Notes under the pieces: model-generated
What the model saw: only the letters and a program-made list of their open reading frames with translations
Databases searched by the model: none
What the model was told of the DNA's origin: nothing
Assembly (NCBI GenBank): GCA_043228905.1
Contig: JBHGNT010000011.1
Location: 5,456,001-5,520,000 of the forward strand
Length of the DNA stretch: 64,000 nt
Direction of reading: 5' to 3'
From: Azolla caroliniana
Taxonomy: Eukaryota > Polypodiophyta
Part shown: positions 12,387 through 24,316 of the stretch, one piece after another
Position numbering within the stretch: position 1 is the first letter of the stretch
How the letters are laid out: every line of letters begins with the position of its first letter
Translations under genes and position numbers: made by a program

Positions 12387-13056
12387 ATGGAAGCACATTT
12401 TGTGGACTTTGACCATGACACTTATATACAAGAAGAAGATATTCCAACCCTTAGTGATGACACAAATCTATCGGTCAAAGATGCACTTTTTGGATCAGAT
12501 TCTTTCAAATGGAGAAAGGCTATGGAAGAAGAAATGAAGGCTTTAATTAAAAATGGTACGTGGACCCTCGTTGAGCCTCCAAAAGATCGTCAAATAATTG
12601 GTTCTAAATGGGACTTACGCATCAAGCGAGATAGTAATGGCAATCCAATTCGCTTTAGGGCTCGTTTAGTGCTCGAGGTCTTTCTCAAGTGCCAGGTATT
12701 GATTTTCAAGATATATTTAGTCCAACGCTAAAAATATGTGGTTTTCGAATGCTCGTTGCTCTTGCCACTCAACATGATCTAGAGTTGCATCACTTGGATG
12801 TATAAACGGCTTTCCTTCATGGAGATTTAGATGAAGAACTTTATTTACAACAACAACACTTTTTTGAAGATCCAAGTCATTCGACACATGTTTGTTGACG
12901 TCGTAAATCTATTTACGACTTTACGCAATCTCCACGCATATGGTATCACAAAATGCACCCTTTTCTTATAAAAGTTGGATATCATCGTCTAAACAATGAG
13001 CCAAATATCTATGTTAGAAAAGCCAAATCCAATTTTGTTATCATAGGTGTCTACGT
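12387..13056 (+). pseudogene. COP1 reverse transcriptase, N-terminal part
   Basis: A copia RVT_2 domain: M-E-E-E-M-K-A-L, G-T-W-T-L-V, G-S-K-W and R-F-R-A-R-L-V blocks, then a frameshift near 12690. The frame continues with D-F-Q-D-I-F-S-P-T and a stop inside the L-H-H-L-D-V-x-T-A-F-L block. It ends at G-V-Y-V (13047-13056), exactly where transposon PX was inserted. The rest of the domain resumes at 44588. Confidence 0.85.
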
Positions 13057-13162
13057 CATGGGGACTTCACTGTCAAAACTTGTATGATAGCACGTGAGTT
13101 CATCAAAAGGGGTTTTAATTAATCAGTGAGATACAGAATATATATACATAAGGGTATTAATA

Positions 13163-13170
13163 AAGATTTG

Positions 13171-13177
<7 letters not shown>
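13163..13177 (+). repeat. L1b target-site duplication, left copy
   Basis: AAGATTTGAAAATAT, identical to 19770-19784. It is followed by a (TA)n run and the T-tract that is the poly(A) end of L1b. Confidence 0.85.
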
Positions 13178-13217
<40 letters not shown>

Positions 13218-13287
13218 TTGTTTTATTTTTATTTTTTAAAGAAGATATCCTGTCATTAGTATAAACAAATTACAAGATTTTAAACCT

Positions 13288-16200
13288 CTATGTAATCGGC
13301 GGGGGAAACAACCATTTCGGTGGCTGAAAATGCCAATAAGGAGTAGTGTACCTGGATGTCACAAATGGAGTAGCTGTCCAGATAATAAGAAACTCATGCC
13401 GTTGAGCAATTTTAGCATCAGAATCTCCCACTATACCATCCCATTGACCCTTCAAAGCATGAACTATCTCTAACCAAATATTAGAAATCACTTCAGCAGG
13501 TGGTGTTTTCAGATTATGGAAAACGAGAGAACACCGAGCTTTCCAAATGTGATAGACAGTGGTACTACTCAATATCTCCCATATTGGCTGAACTTCCTTC
13601 CTTACTCCTGAAAACTGTAATGACATCATTGATAATGTACGAACACTTCCATTTTTAGTGTAAAACCCATGGTCCATAGATTCGATGCCATAATGAAACA
13701 CATCACGGGCAAGTGATGTCCAAACGACCATGCCCCAAGTGAGAACCAACGGGGGAAAATAATTAGCGAAAATTCTAAGGAGCCGTTGCCATATCTGTTG
13801 AGAATCAATGCATTCCCATAAACAATGTTTTTGAGTTTCCGTTTGTAAATGACATCGAGTACAACATGAAGACACTCCCATCCTATGCAACCATGTGCCA
13901 ACCGGCAACGCCTTGTGTACAACTAACCACTGTACATGTAATATTTTGTGTTGCTGTTTTCTTGCCCATAAGATAGCCCAGAATTTTGCAAGGAATTGGG
14001 GAGTAATACCTTGTTGATTCCAATATTGAGATGCAGCTGGTACCACATCACGTGTATCTGAAAGTACATGTCTTCCCAACTGTACAGAATATTGGAAGAA
14101 ATTGAACTTGTTACCCGTGTAAGGATCTGTCCAATGATAGTCAATTGGGTCCCAATCTAATCTGAATACCGGTCTTTTAGCTAACACCCACAACTTCCAA
14201 TGTGTCCTTATTTCCTCTATCATTGGATCAATATACCATTTACGATCGGCATATCCAATTATCCTTATCTTGTGCTCAATGGCATAGGGGTAATCTATCA
14301 CCATTTCCCCGGACTGAGACAATTGATTTGTTTCATCCACCTCAAACAACCGGTATGTCTTATCATTTGAATAACCCTTAACAGCCAAGAGTACTTCCAA
14401 TCTTGAAAAAACCCCAATCCATCTATGGTTAGTGTTATTGGGTGGTATGGGTTGTCTACTCATAGCTTCTTGAATTTGTTGGTACATTATATGTCCGCCA
14501 TGCATATTACGTAAGATTTCTTTTTGTTCTTCCAACGATCGCGATAAAAATTCTTTCCAAGTCTGAACTGTTTTCGCGGGACCTTCTGTCATTTTTCCCC
14601 ACGATAACCATTGTCTAGAACCCAACACAAAACCATCTGATGTTGTAAACAACGGGTTCCAAACTATCTTTTGTCTGAGATACTCAAGATAATGTTTGGG
14701 GTTCGGTTTATTGCGAAGCAAACCAGGTAGTACTTGTTTCCATGCTGCAAATAATGTCCTAATAAATTTGTCTTCCCATCTAGTGGCTGAAGGTACTCGG
14801 AAATTTTCCCTAAATATCCAATTCACATCCTTCGACCAGGGAGCACCTAAGCGAGGAAAGCAATCTGAGCAACGGTCAAGCAATAATACTTTCCATATCT
14901 CTTGCCCCGGCATAAATCCTCTAACGAGCAACTTACTTAACAATGCTCTGGATTGGTCCACTGGATCAATAATACCTAATCCTCCTTTAGAGCGAGGTAA
15001 GGTAATAACATCCCATTTCACTTTGGACCGAGCATTGCCTTCTGTTTTACCGGACCACAAGAAGTTACGAACCAATCTACGTATTTTCAGAATACATGAC
15101 TTGGAGAATATCCAACATGACAAAACATACCATGTTGAAGCCAATAAAACCTGATTAGCCACTACAATCCGACCAGCAAAAGATAGCTTGGCTGAACTCC
15201 ATAACAACAACTTTTTCCGCAGTGACAATAGGAGGGGTGCCACTTGATTTTCCATTGAAAGATCAATACCTATCGTACACCCTAAGTATCGAATTGGACA
15301 ACCTGATGGTATCCATCGAAATTGCGGGTGTGGACTCCATAGAGGAGGCTCTACATCCCCCACCCAAAATGCAAAGGACTTGTTCCAATTAACCAGTGCC
15401 CCCGAAGCCTTACAAAATGTGGATATGGCCAATTCTGTTTTCTGCAGATTTTCCAAATCACCTTTTAAATATAGGGCAGTGTCATCTGCAAATTCAGCGT
15501 CCCTTACTTCTATATGTGAGAATGGGATGCGTATTCCGCGTATACCAATATCACCAGCATTCAAAAAGGAAATCATTGCCTCAGCAAAAAACAGAAACAA
15601 GAAAGGAGCTAAAGGACAACCCTGTCGAACTGATCGAGAAATAGTAAACAAAGGTCCATAATTCCCAACCAGTAAGACTCTGCTTTGTGCCGAATTATAT
15701 AATGAAGAAATACCTTTTATCCATTCTTTCGAGAAACCAAAACGAGCCAGTACACCTTGTAAAAATTCCCAGTCAACACGGTCATACGCTTTCTCAAAAT
15801 CAAGCATAACAATGGCCAACTCTTGATTAGATTTGGCTGCCAAGGCAACAGATTCCCAAAATGTATACACATTATCCAATATGCTCCTTTCCTGAATAAA
15901 TCCTGTTTGCGACGGATGTATAACTATAGGCATTATAGTACCAAGTCTTATACTAAGCGCTTTAGCTAGGATTTTATACACCGTATTCAGTAATGTAATT
16001 GGGCGCCATTTCTTGATGTCCAATGAAGGACCTTCTGATTTAGGGATAAGGTAAATTATTCCTTCTGTAAAATGTGAAGGCATAATGCCCTCTCGAAGAA
16101 TTTGTTGGAATGCTGTACATAAATCTGATTTAAACAAGTCCCAATATTTAATGAAAAATGATGGGGTTAATCCATCCATACCTGGACAACTATTCTTAGG

Positions 16201-17631
16201 CAAAGCTTGGAGTGCTTCACTCAATTCCTCATGAGTAAGAACGTCTTGAAGACTGGCATTCATATCCTGTGTTATTCTTGAACTCATTTTATTCCATACA
16301 CAAGACCGACTTATTAAATCCTCATCGGAGAATGAAATAGCTGATAGTAGGTTGGAATAGTATCGTGTGGCTATTTCTCTCATCACTTTAGGGTCAGATG
16401 AGATGGTCCCATTCTCATCTTGTAGTTGTTTGATTGAAACCGCATTATGATTGGGTCTCATTGCATGAAAAAATTCAGCTGTACATTTATCACCCATTTG
16501 GGTCCAACTAGATGCCCTATTATGGTATTGAAATTCTGCACGCTTTTCTAATAGTATAGCAAGTTCTTGTTTTGCTGACCCAATTTTCTCAGCAATCCAA
16601 GTACAGTGTGGATAACGTTCTTGTAATCGTTGTAGAGAAACAAGAGAAGTACGAGACCGTTTCTCCTTTTCTTGGATCATAGAGAACCTCTCCTTAGATT
16701 TACCCCTAAAAAATTCTGAAATACATCGTAAGCCATTAGCTACCCGCCCCGCCATTGATTCCTGTACAACATCCTTTTGTGACCATAATTGAGCCACTTG
16801 TAAGGAAAAGCTATTGTCTAACAGCAAATTTTCAGGAATCTTCATATTGGAGAATTCTTTAAGGTTTTGGGTTGATATTGAAAGAATCACTGGAGCATGA
16901 TCAGAGAAGGTAGTCCCTGGCATTATATGTATTGTACCAGTTGCTGAAATAAATTTGCCAGATACATAGAATCTATCCAATCGAGCTAAGTTAGTACCAT
17001 TTACACGTCTATCTGATCTTGAAAATAAAAGAGAGGTATTTGTATGAACCATCGAAGGAGCATGCCAAGCATCTAAAATTTGTAAGGAGAACACCAATTG
17101 TTCCCACATTGCTAATTCATGGCCATGTATCGTAGTTGAGCTACCTCCCATTCTATCAATGGGGTCCTCAAGCATATTGAAGTCACCGGCGATACACCAA
17201 TGATCAAGGGGAGGCAGATTCTCTAATAATTCTTTCCAAAATTGTTGCCTAGCAGAAGCAGTATTAGGAGCATATATATTCAAGAGTCCCCATATAATCT
17301 CCCCCTCTTGCATAATAACATATTGAGCCCTTCCAGGAATGATCACTTGTTTTTGTATAATGGATGAAATCCACCTCTGAGAAATAGCCATACAAACCCC
17401 ACCACGGACTTCCGTGTTGCCTATCGCGAGGGACCAAAACATGTCCCAATTTCCAGATAAAATAGAACCATACCGAGAAATTCTAAAAGTATTTAAATGA
17501 TGTTCTTGTATTAAAAGAAAGTCGAGGGATCCACCCACTATGCATTTGTTAATTTCTTGACGGAGACGATACTTGTATCGTCTATATAAGGGGCCCCCTA
17601 ACCCCTGAACATTCCATGACATCACTCGCAT
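13288..17631 (-). CDS. L1b ORF2: endonuclease/reverse transcriptase, intact (1447 aa)
   Basis: Residues 1 to about 235 form the APE-type endonuclease: M-S-W-N-V-Q-G at the start, Q-E-H-H-L, G-D-F-N-M, R-L-D-R and S-D-H-A-P. The reverse transcriptase follows at about 500-760, with W-R-P-I-T-L-L-N, D-F-E-K-A-Y-D-R, R-Q-G-C-P-L-A-P and the catalytic F-A-D-D near residue 712. A zf-RVT domain near 1240-1280 has C-T-R-C...H-C-L-W-E-C. The enzyme would nick target DNA and copy the element RNA there (target-primed reverse transcription). No stop or frameshift is seen. The start ATG (17631-17629) directly follows the ORF1 TAA. Length is typical for a plant L1 ORF2. Confidence 0.9.
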   Translation of the reverse strand: MRVMSWNVQGLGGPLYRRYKYRLRQEINKCIVGGSLDFLLIQEHHLNTFRISRYGSILSGNWDMFWSLAIGNTEVRGGVCMAISQRWISSIIQKQVIIPGRAQYVIMQEGEIIWGLLNIYAPNTASARQQFWKELLENLPPLDHWCIAGDFNMLEDPIDRMGGSSTTIHGHELAMWEQLVFSLQILDAWHAPSMVHTNTSLLFSRSDRRVNGTNLARLDRFYVSGKFISATGTIHIMPGTTFSDHAPVILSISTQNLKEFSNMKIPENLLLDNSFSLQVAQLWSQKDVVQESMAGRVANGLRCISEFFRGKSKERFSMIQEKEKRSRTSLVSLQRLQERYPHCTWIAEKIGSAKQELAILLEKRAEFQYHNRASSWTQMGDKCTAEFFHAMRPNHNAVSIKQLQDENGTISSDPKVMREIATRYYSNLLSAISFSDEDLISRSCVWNKMSSRITQDMNASLQDVLTHEELSEALQALPKNSCPGMDGLTPSFFIKYWDLFKSDLCTAFQQILREGIMPSHFTEGIIYLIPKSEGPSLDIKKWRPITLLNTVYKILAKALSIRLGTIMPIVIHPSQTGFIQERSILDNVYTFWESVALAAKSNQELAIVMLDFEKAYDRVDWEFLQGVLARFGFSKEWIKGISSLYNSAQSRVLLVGNYGPLFTISRSVRQGCPLAPFLFLFFAEAMISFLNAGDIGIRGIRIPFSHIEVRDAEFADDTALYLKGDLENLQKTELAISTFCKASGALVNWNKSFAFWVGDVEPPLWSPHPQFRWIPSGCPIRYLGCTIGIDLSMENQVAPLLLSLRKKLLLWSSAKLSFAGRIVVANQVLLASTWYVLSCWIFSKSCILKIRRLVRNFLWSGKTEGNARSKVKWDVITLPRSKGGLGIIDPVDQSRALLSKLLVRGFMPGQEIWKVLLLDRCSDCFPRLGAPWSKDVNWIFRENFRVPSATRWEDKFIRTLFAAWKQVLPGLLRNKPNPKHYLEYLRQKIVWNPLFTTSDGFVLGSRQWLSWGKMTEGPAKTVQTWKEFLSRSLEEQKEILRNMHGGHIMYQQIQEAMSRQPIPPNNTNHRWIGVFSRLEVLLAVKGYSNDKTYRLFEVDETNQLSQSGEMVIDYPYAIEHKIRIIGYADRKWYIDPMIEEIRTHWKLWVLAKRPVFRLDWDPIDYHWTDPYTGNKFNFFQYSVQLGRHVLSDTRDVVPAASQYWNQQGITPQFLAKFWAILWARKQQHKILHVQWLVVHKALPVGTWLHRMGVSSCCTRCHLQTETQKHCLWECIDSQQIWQRLLRIFANYFPPLVLTWGMVVWTSLARDVFHYGIESMDHGFYTKNGSVRTLSMMSLQFSGVRKEVQPIWEILSSTTVYHIWKARCSLVFHNLKTPPAEVISNIWLEIVHALKGQWDGIVGDSDAKIAQRHEFLIIWTATPFVTSRYTTPYWHFQPPKWLFPPPIT

Positions 17632-19431
17632 TTAAGGGAACTTAGGTTGCTGTGATGCCATTTTCATGTTTTTCGCTAACGGCTCAAGATTGGCCTCACT
17701 ACCATCTTGTTCACCACTTTTCGATTGTAAAGGTATCGTATCGCGTACCATTCTATAATGATGATGAGCTTTAGCCAATATTTGACCTTCCGATAGTCCA
17801 TCTTCATGGATATAGGTATATCCACAATTTGGAAGGATCTCAGCATCTAAGGATACCACCACTTGCCTTCGCCCCATCACATCAGACACTGGCAAGAGTT
17901 GTATAGTTGCTGCCTCTAGTCCCCTTAATAATACTTCCCCAAAATTGTCACAATTAACATATTTTGCGAAGTGTAGTGTTTGTTGTCTAATAACCAATCT
18001 AACATCCGCTGCCACCCATGTTTGTTTATCATATCCACAAAAAGGGAAAGAAAATCCTACAAAAGATTGCATAGTCTTGAAAAGAACATGAACACGTATT
18101 GATGCACTGCCATTATCAACTATGTCTCCCAAAAATTTCAAAAACTCAAACCCATATGTGGCATTCCATCGATTGATTGCAAAATCACTAGTACTTTCTA
18201 CTTGAGAATTTATCGGGATTGTGCGAATGAAGTTCGCATTTAACCCTCTCAAGCTAGACGAACGTTTTGTAGATCTGTGAAGGTTTCGCGATACATTACT
18301 CAAGTTCAAATGTTGTTTACTTGATTCCATTGTTTTGCTCTGAGTGGCCATAACAAGATTATTAACTGATTCAGTCCCTTCTCTATTAGGAGTAGATTGT
18401 TCAGAAACATTACTAATTTGGCATATCTGAACATCATTTTGAGACAAAGAGTTATCTAGTTCCTGTATGGCATCATAATGGCCTATACTTACGTGAGCAC
18501 CCTTAGATTCAATGCATTTATTGGGTATTGAGTGCCGTTTTTCAATTGGTTTCCATATCTCATCCTCGAATGTTTGGATATTTTTCCCTTTTTCATCCTT
18601 GGATGGCTGAACATTTTTCCCCTTTCCACTTCCTCCACCTAAATGAGATTGTTGCTTCTTATCCAGATTAACATGGTTAACGTCTATATACACGTTATTT
18701 GTACCATTCTGGGGTCTAACCCCGTTCTTCTTTTTTGGGCAATCTTTCAAAACATGGCCTTGCTGTTTACAATAAAAGCATTGTCCAGGCATACCTATAT
18801 ACTCCAATTTTTGCACGAATGTCGAGTTCCCGGTAAGCGATGGTAAAAGTACCTGAGTAGGTAAATTTTCTATTGAGGAAACTAGTATTCGAATTGATGG
18901 GTATCCCGTTAATTTCATTCCTATTGTCTCCTCTCGACGAGGAAGAATCGTGCCGATTCTTGCTGCAATTGATGGGAGTACAGCCATGTATTCCTTAGGG
19001 ATTCTCGGGAAAACCACGGAAATCGGGGTCAAACGATGCCCCGAATTCAACATTTCAACGGGATCAAAGCCCGGTTTCCACGGCATAAAACAAGCTATTG
19101 CATTTCGAATGTTAATCGTATTTGCATTCAACATTACCACAACGGATTCAGCGGTATCCAATTCTAAATGATAGAAAGCATGTCCAAGAAATTGCACATC
19201 GACGATTTTTCCGATCCTATGTTGGAAAGCCGCTTGTAGGAGATCTCTCAAATCTCCTCTATTTGGCCTTAAACCTATAATCCTACACACTATTGAGTAG
19301 GAATGTAGACGACTTACCTCTCTTTTCAATATCTCTTCTTCTTCCGGTGTGAAGACGATAGTGAAGGCCGACCGTGGAGGAGTTGTCGGGGGCGCTGCGT
19401 GAGAGTTCCCCTGGTGTACCGTGTCAGCCAT
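17632..19431 (-). CDS. L1b ORF1: DUF4283-like, CCHC RNA-binding protein, intact (599 aa)
   Basis: The N-terminal part (about 45-200) contains V-C-R-I-I-G-L-R-P-N-R-G-D and F-M-P-W-K-P-G-F, the pattern of the plant DUF4283 domain of LINE ORF1 proteins. A zinc knuckle C-F-Y-C-K-Q-Q-G-H-V-L-K-D-C is at about 218-231. A low-complexity K/Q/S-rich linker follows, then a C-terminal region that resembles the L1c ORF1 end (Y-T-Y-I-H-E-D, then A-K-A-H). It should coat the LINE RNA. The stop TAA (17634-17632) touches the ORF2 ATG, suggesting coupled translation. The start at 19431 is preceded by stops. Confidence 0.88.
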   Translation of the reverse strand: MADTVHQGNSHAAPPTTPPRSAFTIVFTPEEEEILKREVSRLHSYSIVCRIIGLRPNRGDLRDLLQAAFQHRIGKIVDVQFLGHAFYHLELDTAESVVVMLNANTINIRNAIACFMPWKPGFDPVEMLNSGHRLTPISVVFPRIPKEYMAVLPSIAARIGTILPRREETIGMKLTGYPSIRILVSSIENLPTQVLLPSLTGNSTFVQKLEYIGMPGQCFYCKQQGHVLKDCPKKKNGVRPQNGTNNVYIDVNHVNLDKKQQSHLGGGSGKGKNVQPSKDEKGKNIQTFEDEIWKPIEKRHSIPNKCIESKGAHVSIGHYDAIQELDNSLSQNDVQICQISNVSEQSTPNREGTESVNNLVMATQSKTMESSKQHLNLSNVSRNLHRSTKRSSSLRGLNANFIRTIPINSQVESTSDFAINRWNATYGFEFLKFLGDIVDNGSASIRVHVLFKTMQSFVGFSFPFCGYDKQTWVAADVRLVIRQQTLHFAKYVNCDNFGEVLLRGLEAATIQLLPVSDVMGRRQVVVSLDAEILPNCGYTYIHEDGLSEGQILAKAHHHYRMVRDTIPLQSKSGEQDGSEANLEPLAKNMKMASQQPKFP

Positions 19432-19769
19432 CTCTTCCTCTTCGTCTACAGTTATCTATACATGCATATGTTTCCCCTGTTTCCTCTGTTTTTCTCCCTC
19501 CTTCATAACTTCAGCCAACATCGTCAATGATCATCCCATCCCTCTTTCTTCTTCCTTTCCTTCCTTCTTCCCTTCCTTTTCCTATTCTCTCTCTGTGTGA
19601 GGGTCTCTCTCTCTCTCTCTCTCTCTCTGTGAGGGTCTCTCTCTCTCTCTCTCTCTGTTGTTCTCTCAAAACGTGTATGTGTATTCTTTGTGTATTATAC
19701 AAACACACTTACACATAGACATACAGATATACAAGTTCACATACACATACACATACACATACACATACC
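19432..19769 (-). other. L1b 5' UTR with GA and CA tracts
   Basis: On the minus strand it begins with TATGTG repeats, then two GAGAGA runs (about 19605-19655) separated by CCTCAC, and then purine-rich AGGAAGAAGG sequence. The 63-65 codon ORFs across it on both strands are low-complexity artefacts. Confidence 0.6.
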
Positions 19770-19784
19770 AAGATTTGAAAATAT

Positions 19785-21157
19785 TTTTACATAAGGGTAT
19801 TATCAATTATGCTGAAAAAAAATACATAAGCCCATGAAATATTAGATATTTCAATGAGATAGTAAAGAATATATTATGCAAACAATACTCAAATTTGAAG
19901 TGGCATACATACATACATACATATACATGCATGCATCCATATATACCTACATTCAAACATTACATCCATGAATATGTATATACATACATACATTACACCC
20001 ATTTATACATGCATGCTGACTAAACATAAAGATATATTACCATATGTAAATATGTACATACACATACATACATGCATTACATACTACATACATATTAAAA
20101 TTGGCCATATATATTGACATACATATATAGATAATACATACATAAAAATTACATATTACATTTATACATACACTTCCTTCCAAACATATTTTATATATTA
20201 CATATGTACAAATATATATTACCATATGTAAATATGTACATACACATACATACATGCATTACATACTACATACATATTAGAATTGGCCATATATATTGAC
20301 ATACATATAGAGATAATACATACATACATAAAAATTACATATTACATTTATACATACACTTCCTTACAAACATATTTTATATATTACATATTACACACAT
20401 TTATTATTATACACACAATTATATACAAATGCAAATATACAAACCAAACACAAAAAAAATAAAATTCATATTATATATAATAATATATATATATATTTTA
20501 TATACACATACACACATTCCATACATACAATACAATACAATATGTACATACATACACACACAAACATAACACACATCACACATGCATATCATATACATGC
20601 ATATATACCTACAAGCTACATTCATATATCACACATCACACATGCATATATACCTACATCCATGAATATGTATATACATACATTACACTAATTTATACAT
20701 ACATATTAACTAAACATAAATATATGTACAAATATATATTACCATATGTAAATATGTACATAATACATACAATAAAATTACATATTACATACATATATAC
20801 ATACACAAATGCATATATACATACAAAACACACAAAAATAAATTACATATTATATATATGTATACACATACACATACATATTAACACCTAAAGGCTAAGA
20901 TTACATACTATATATATACAAATCTTCATACTTACAAACAAATTACATATATTACATATATATACACGTGCACACACATAAATAAATTAGATATTACATA
21001 GCATATATTACACAATATTCAAATTTACACATACATAAATTACATATATACATATATAGATACATACATAGATATACATATTACATATGTACATACATAT
21101 TCCACATATCACCATATATATATGTATAGATTATACTAGACCATACAAACCACAATA

Positions 21158-21239
<82 letters not shown>

Positions 21240-21693
21240 ATATATGTATATGTATACTTACACATAAATAAATTAGATATTACATAGCACATAATCCATA
21301 CCTATTACACAATATACAAATTTACACATGCATAAATTACATATATACATACATAGATATATTACATATGTACATACATATTCTACATATCACCATATGT
21401 ATAGATCATACTAGACCACACAAACCACAATACTTACACACACACACACACATATTAGAATTATGTATACTTACACATACATTGGATATATACATGCATA
21501 TTACGTACATATTACAAACATACATCCATATACGAGCCATATACATATGTACTAAACATGAAAATATCCCAAAAATATACATACATAAATACATTACATA
21601 TATACACGTACATACATTCATACGTTTACATATATATGACCACATGCACACACATACATACATACATTAGATATATATGCACATATTACAAAC
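19785..21693. repeat. CATA/TACA-rich simple-repeat tract of PX
   Basis: About 1.9 kb of degenerate (TACA)n, (CATA)n and (CA)n with local longer-period repeats. For example, the block ACATATTAnAATTGGCCATA occurs at about 20089 and 20270 (period about 183). A pure (AC)n run lies at about 21161-21235. No gene; the ORFs here encode only T/H/I/Y or C/V/M strings. Confidence 0.9.
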
Positions 21694-21708
21694 ATATTCA
21701 TATTCATT
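21694..21708 (+). repeat. L1c target-site duplication, left copy
   Basis: ATATTCATATTCATT, matching 29386-29400 (ATATTCATACTCATT) at 14 of 15 positions. Confidence 0.75.
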
Positions 21709-24316
21709 TTTTTTTTCCCCCCCCAAAAAAACACTCCTTCCATTAGTTATAAAATTTTACAAATGAGACGATTATGTACAAATCCCTAAAGGGACGTGAT
21801 AGTTCCATCTAATGTGGAAGCCCACTGACTCAAGAAAGGGAGAGGACGACCATTGTTGGATGAAGGCTATGCGTTGTCTTTCAACTCCCTTGGAGCCACC
21901 TTTAAGGCCATCATATTGGCTCTTCAGAGTGGCTACAATTTCACTCCATATCTCTTGCAGTAACCTTGTTGGATGGGCGGTTTGGTTGGAGAAGACTCGC
22001 CTACATCGTTGTTTCCATAGAATCCAAAGGGTTATTGGGCTGACCAATTCCAACACCTCTTGAGATTTGTCATTAAGAGGAATAGAGTGGACATTGTTGC
22101 TGGAGGAGAAAAGGACCTCTTGTGCTTTTATCACCAAAGTCATCCCCTCCTCTTGATGCTCGTATCGGCCAATTGCAGTCTGCCATGATAGCCAACATAT
22201 ATTTCCCCACTTGATTGAACCTTGCACCTGGCATAATTGCAACGAGCGGCCAACCCCCCGCCATATTCTATGGGACGTTGGGCAGTCCCACAGAGCGTGT
22301 CGTATGGATTCTACTGCATGCGGGCACTCTACACAATTAGGAGAGCTAAGGTTCCCATGTTGCCATGCTCCCACCGGTAGGGACTTATGTATTAACAACC
22401 ATTGGAAAGTGGTAATTCGCCTCGCATGTTGTTGCTTCCAGATTTTCTGCCAAAACTTGGTGATTATTGCGGAGGGAACTTGAAATGTGTGCCTGACCTT
22501 CGCAACAGTCGGATCTCGGGCGGCTTGAGCAGCTAGAATGTGGCGACCCAATCTAGTTGTGAATTGGAAGAAAGGGATGGGTTTGCTTCCTTGCCCCGCG
22601 TAGGGATCACGCCATGTCCATTGCAAAGGGTCCCAACTGACCTTACGTAGCCATGTGTTTTCATGAGTACATATATGCCAATCAGGTTGTACTTTGATCG
22701 GATCAAGATCTACAATCCATTTATGACCAGTGTACGCGAGTACTCGAATGGTGTTATTCTGTGTGGGTGTCTCAGTGTCCCGCAATTCAGGGCCTTTGAG
22801 TCTGTCTAGTGATCCCCTACCTCTCGGGATCAGAGAACCCTCCTCCTCGTGGCCTATCCATTTCTCCATTGTCGTCCTTTGAGTAGCAGATTCCCTAATC
22901 AGTAGCGCGTTAATGATTTCCGATCTCATAGTCCATCCACCCCTGATTCCATGGAGTATGTTCGCTTGATCTTGTAGTGGCATTGACATAAACCGTCGCC
23001 AACATTCTATACTTTTGCCTGGACCTTCTGCAATGTATCCCCATGACAACTCCTTACGTGATCCCAATAGTTGATTAGATTCATCCTTGAGACATGGGTT
23101 CCATAGGATACGTTGACTAAGCCAGGCAGGTTCGGATCTCGGTTGATCACACTGGAGCCCTCGACGAATGTCACACCATGCCTTCCACATGGATGCACTG
23201 AATCTGTCCTCCAAATGGTGGGAGAAACTAGGTTTGAGATCCATGTTTAGAATCCATCCCGTTTGGGGGGCCCAATTGACCCCTTTTCGTGGCCTAAAGT
23301 AAGCGAAACGTAACCTCAGTAGCATTTTCCAACAATCATTTCCTGGTTGGAGTCCTCGCACCACAAATTTGGCAAGTAAGGCTTTCGATTGTGAAAGGGG
23401 ATCAATAAGATCCAATCCCCCTCTCGACTTAGGCGTTGTGAGTATAGGTCACGCCACCTTGGCGCGAGCTACATGGTCTTCCTTACCAGACCAAATGTAG
23501 TTGCGGACCAGTCGTTGAAATCTGATGTATACTTTCCTTGGAGATTGTCCAACATGATAGACTATACCATGCTGTTACGAGGAGTACCTGATTTGCCACT
23601 ATGATGCGACCTGCTAGCGACAATTTTTTAGAGCTCCAATGTATCAACTTTTGTTGAATGGAAAGGATAACGGGTGTAATCATAGTCTCCGGCGGTATGT
23701 TGAAACCAATTTGGAAGCCCAAATATTTGGTGCTCGCTCCTTGATTGATCCACTTGAAAGCGGGGTGTGGGTGCCACGCCAGATGTGTTTCCTGAGAGAG
23801 CCATATTGCACAGGATTTGTGCCAATTGATCATGGCGTTGGATCGCTTGCAAAATAAAACTAGCCCACTTTCTAGCTTTTGGAGGTTTTCCAGGTTCCCT
23901 TGCAGGTAGACTGCTGTGTCATTTGCAAATTCTATATCCAGGATGCTTTGGTAAGAATGAGGTATGGGAAGACCACATAGGTTGAGATGCCGCGAGTTGA
24001 GAAAGCAAGAGAGTGCTTCGGCGTATAATAGAAATAAGGATGGGGCTAGTGGGCATCCCTACCGTACAGAGTGGGATATTCGGAAAAAGGGGCCCCTTTC
24101 ACCTGTCAGCGAAACGCAACTGCAGCCATTCCTATAAAATCCTGCAATGCCTTTGATCCATGTCTCTTCAAAGCCGAGTTTCCTCATCACACTTTCTAGA
24201 AAGTTCCAGCATACCCTGTCATATGCTTTCTCAAAATCTAGTAGCACCACCGCTACCTTCTTGTTGGTCTGCTTGGCAAGGGCTACTGCTTCCCAAAATG
24301 AGAAGAGGTTGTCTAG

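Larger units (their letters stand above)
13178..19769 (-). mobile_element. LINE L1b (plant L1-like), apparently full length
   Basis: A 6.6-kb minus-strand LINE between perfect 15-bp target duplications (13163-13177 and 19770-19784). From right to left it has a short CA/GA-rich 5' UTR (19432-19769), intact ORF1 and intact ORF2 joined as TAAATG, about 0.1 kb of 3' UTR and a poly(A) plus (TA)n tail. All catalytic motifs I could check are present. It lies in the left arm of PX, within a repeat of CATAAGGGTATT. It could be retrotransposition-competent. Confidence 0.9.
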
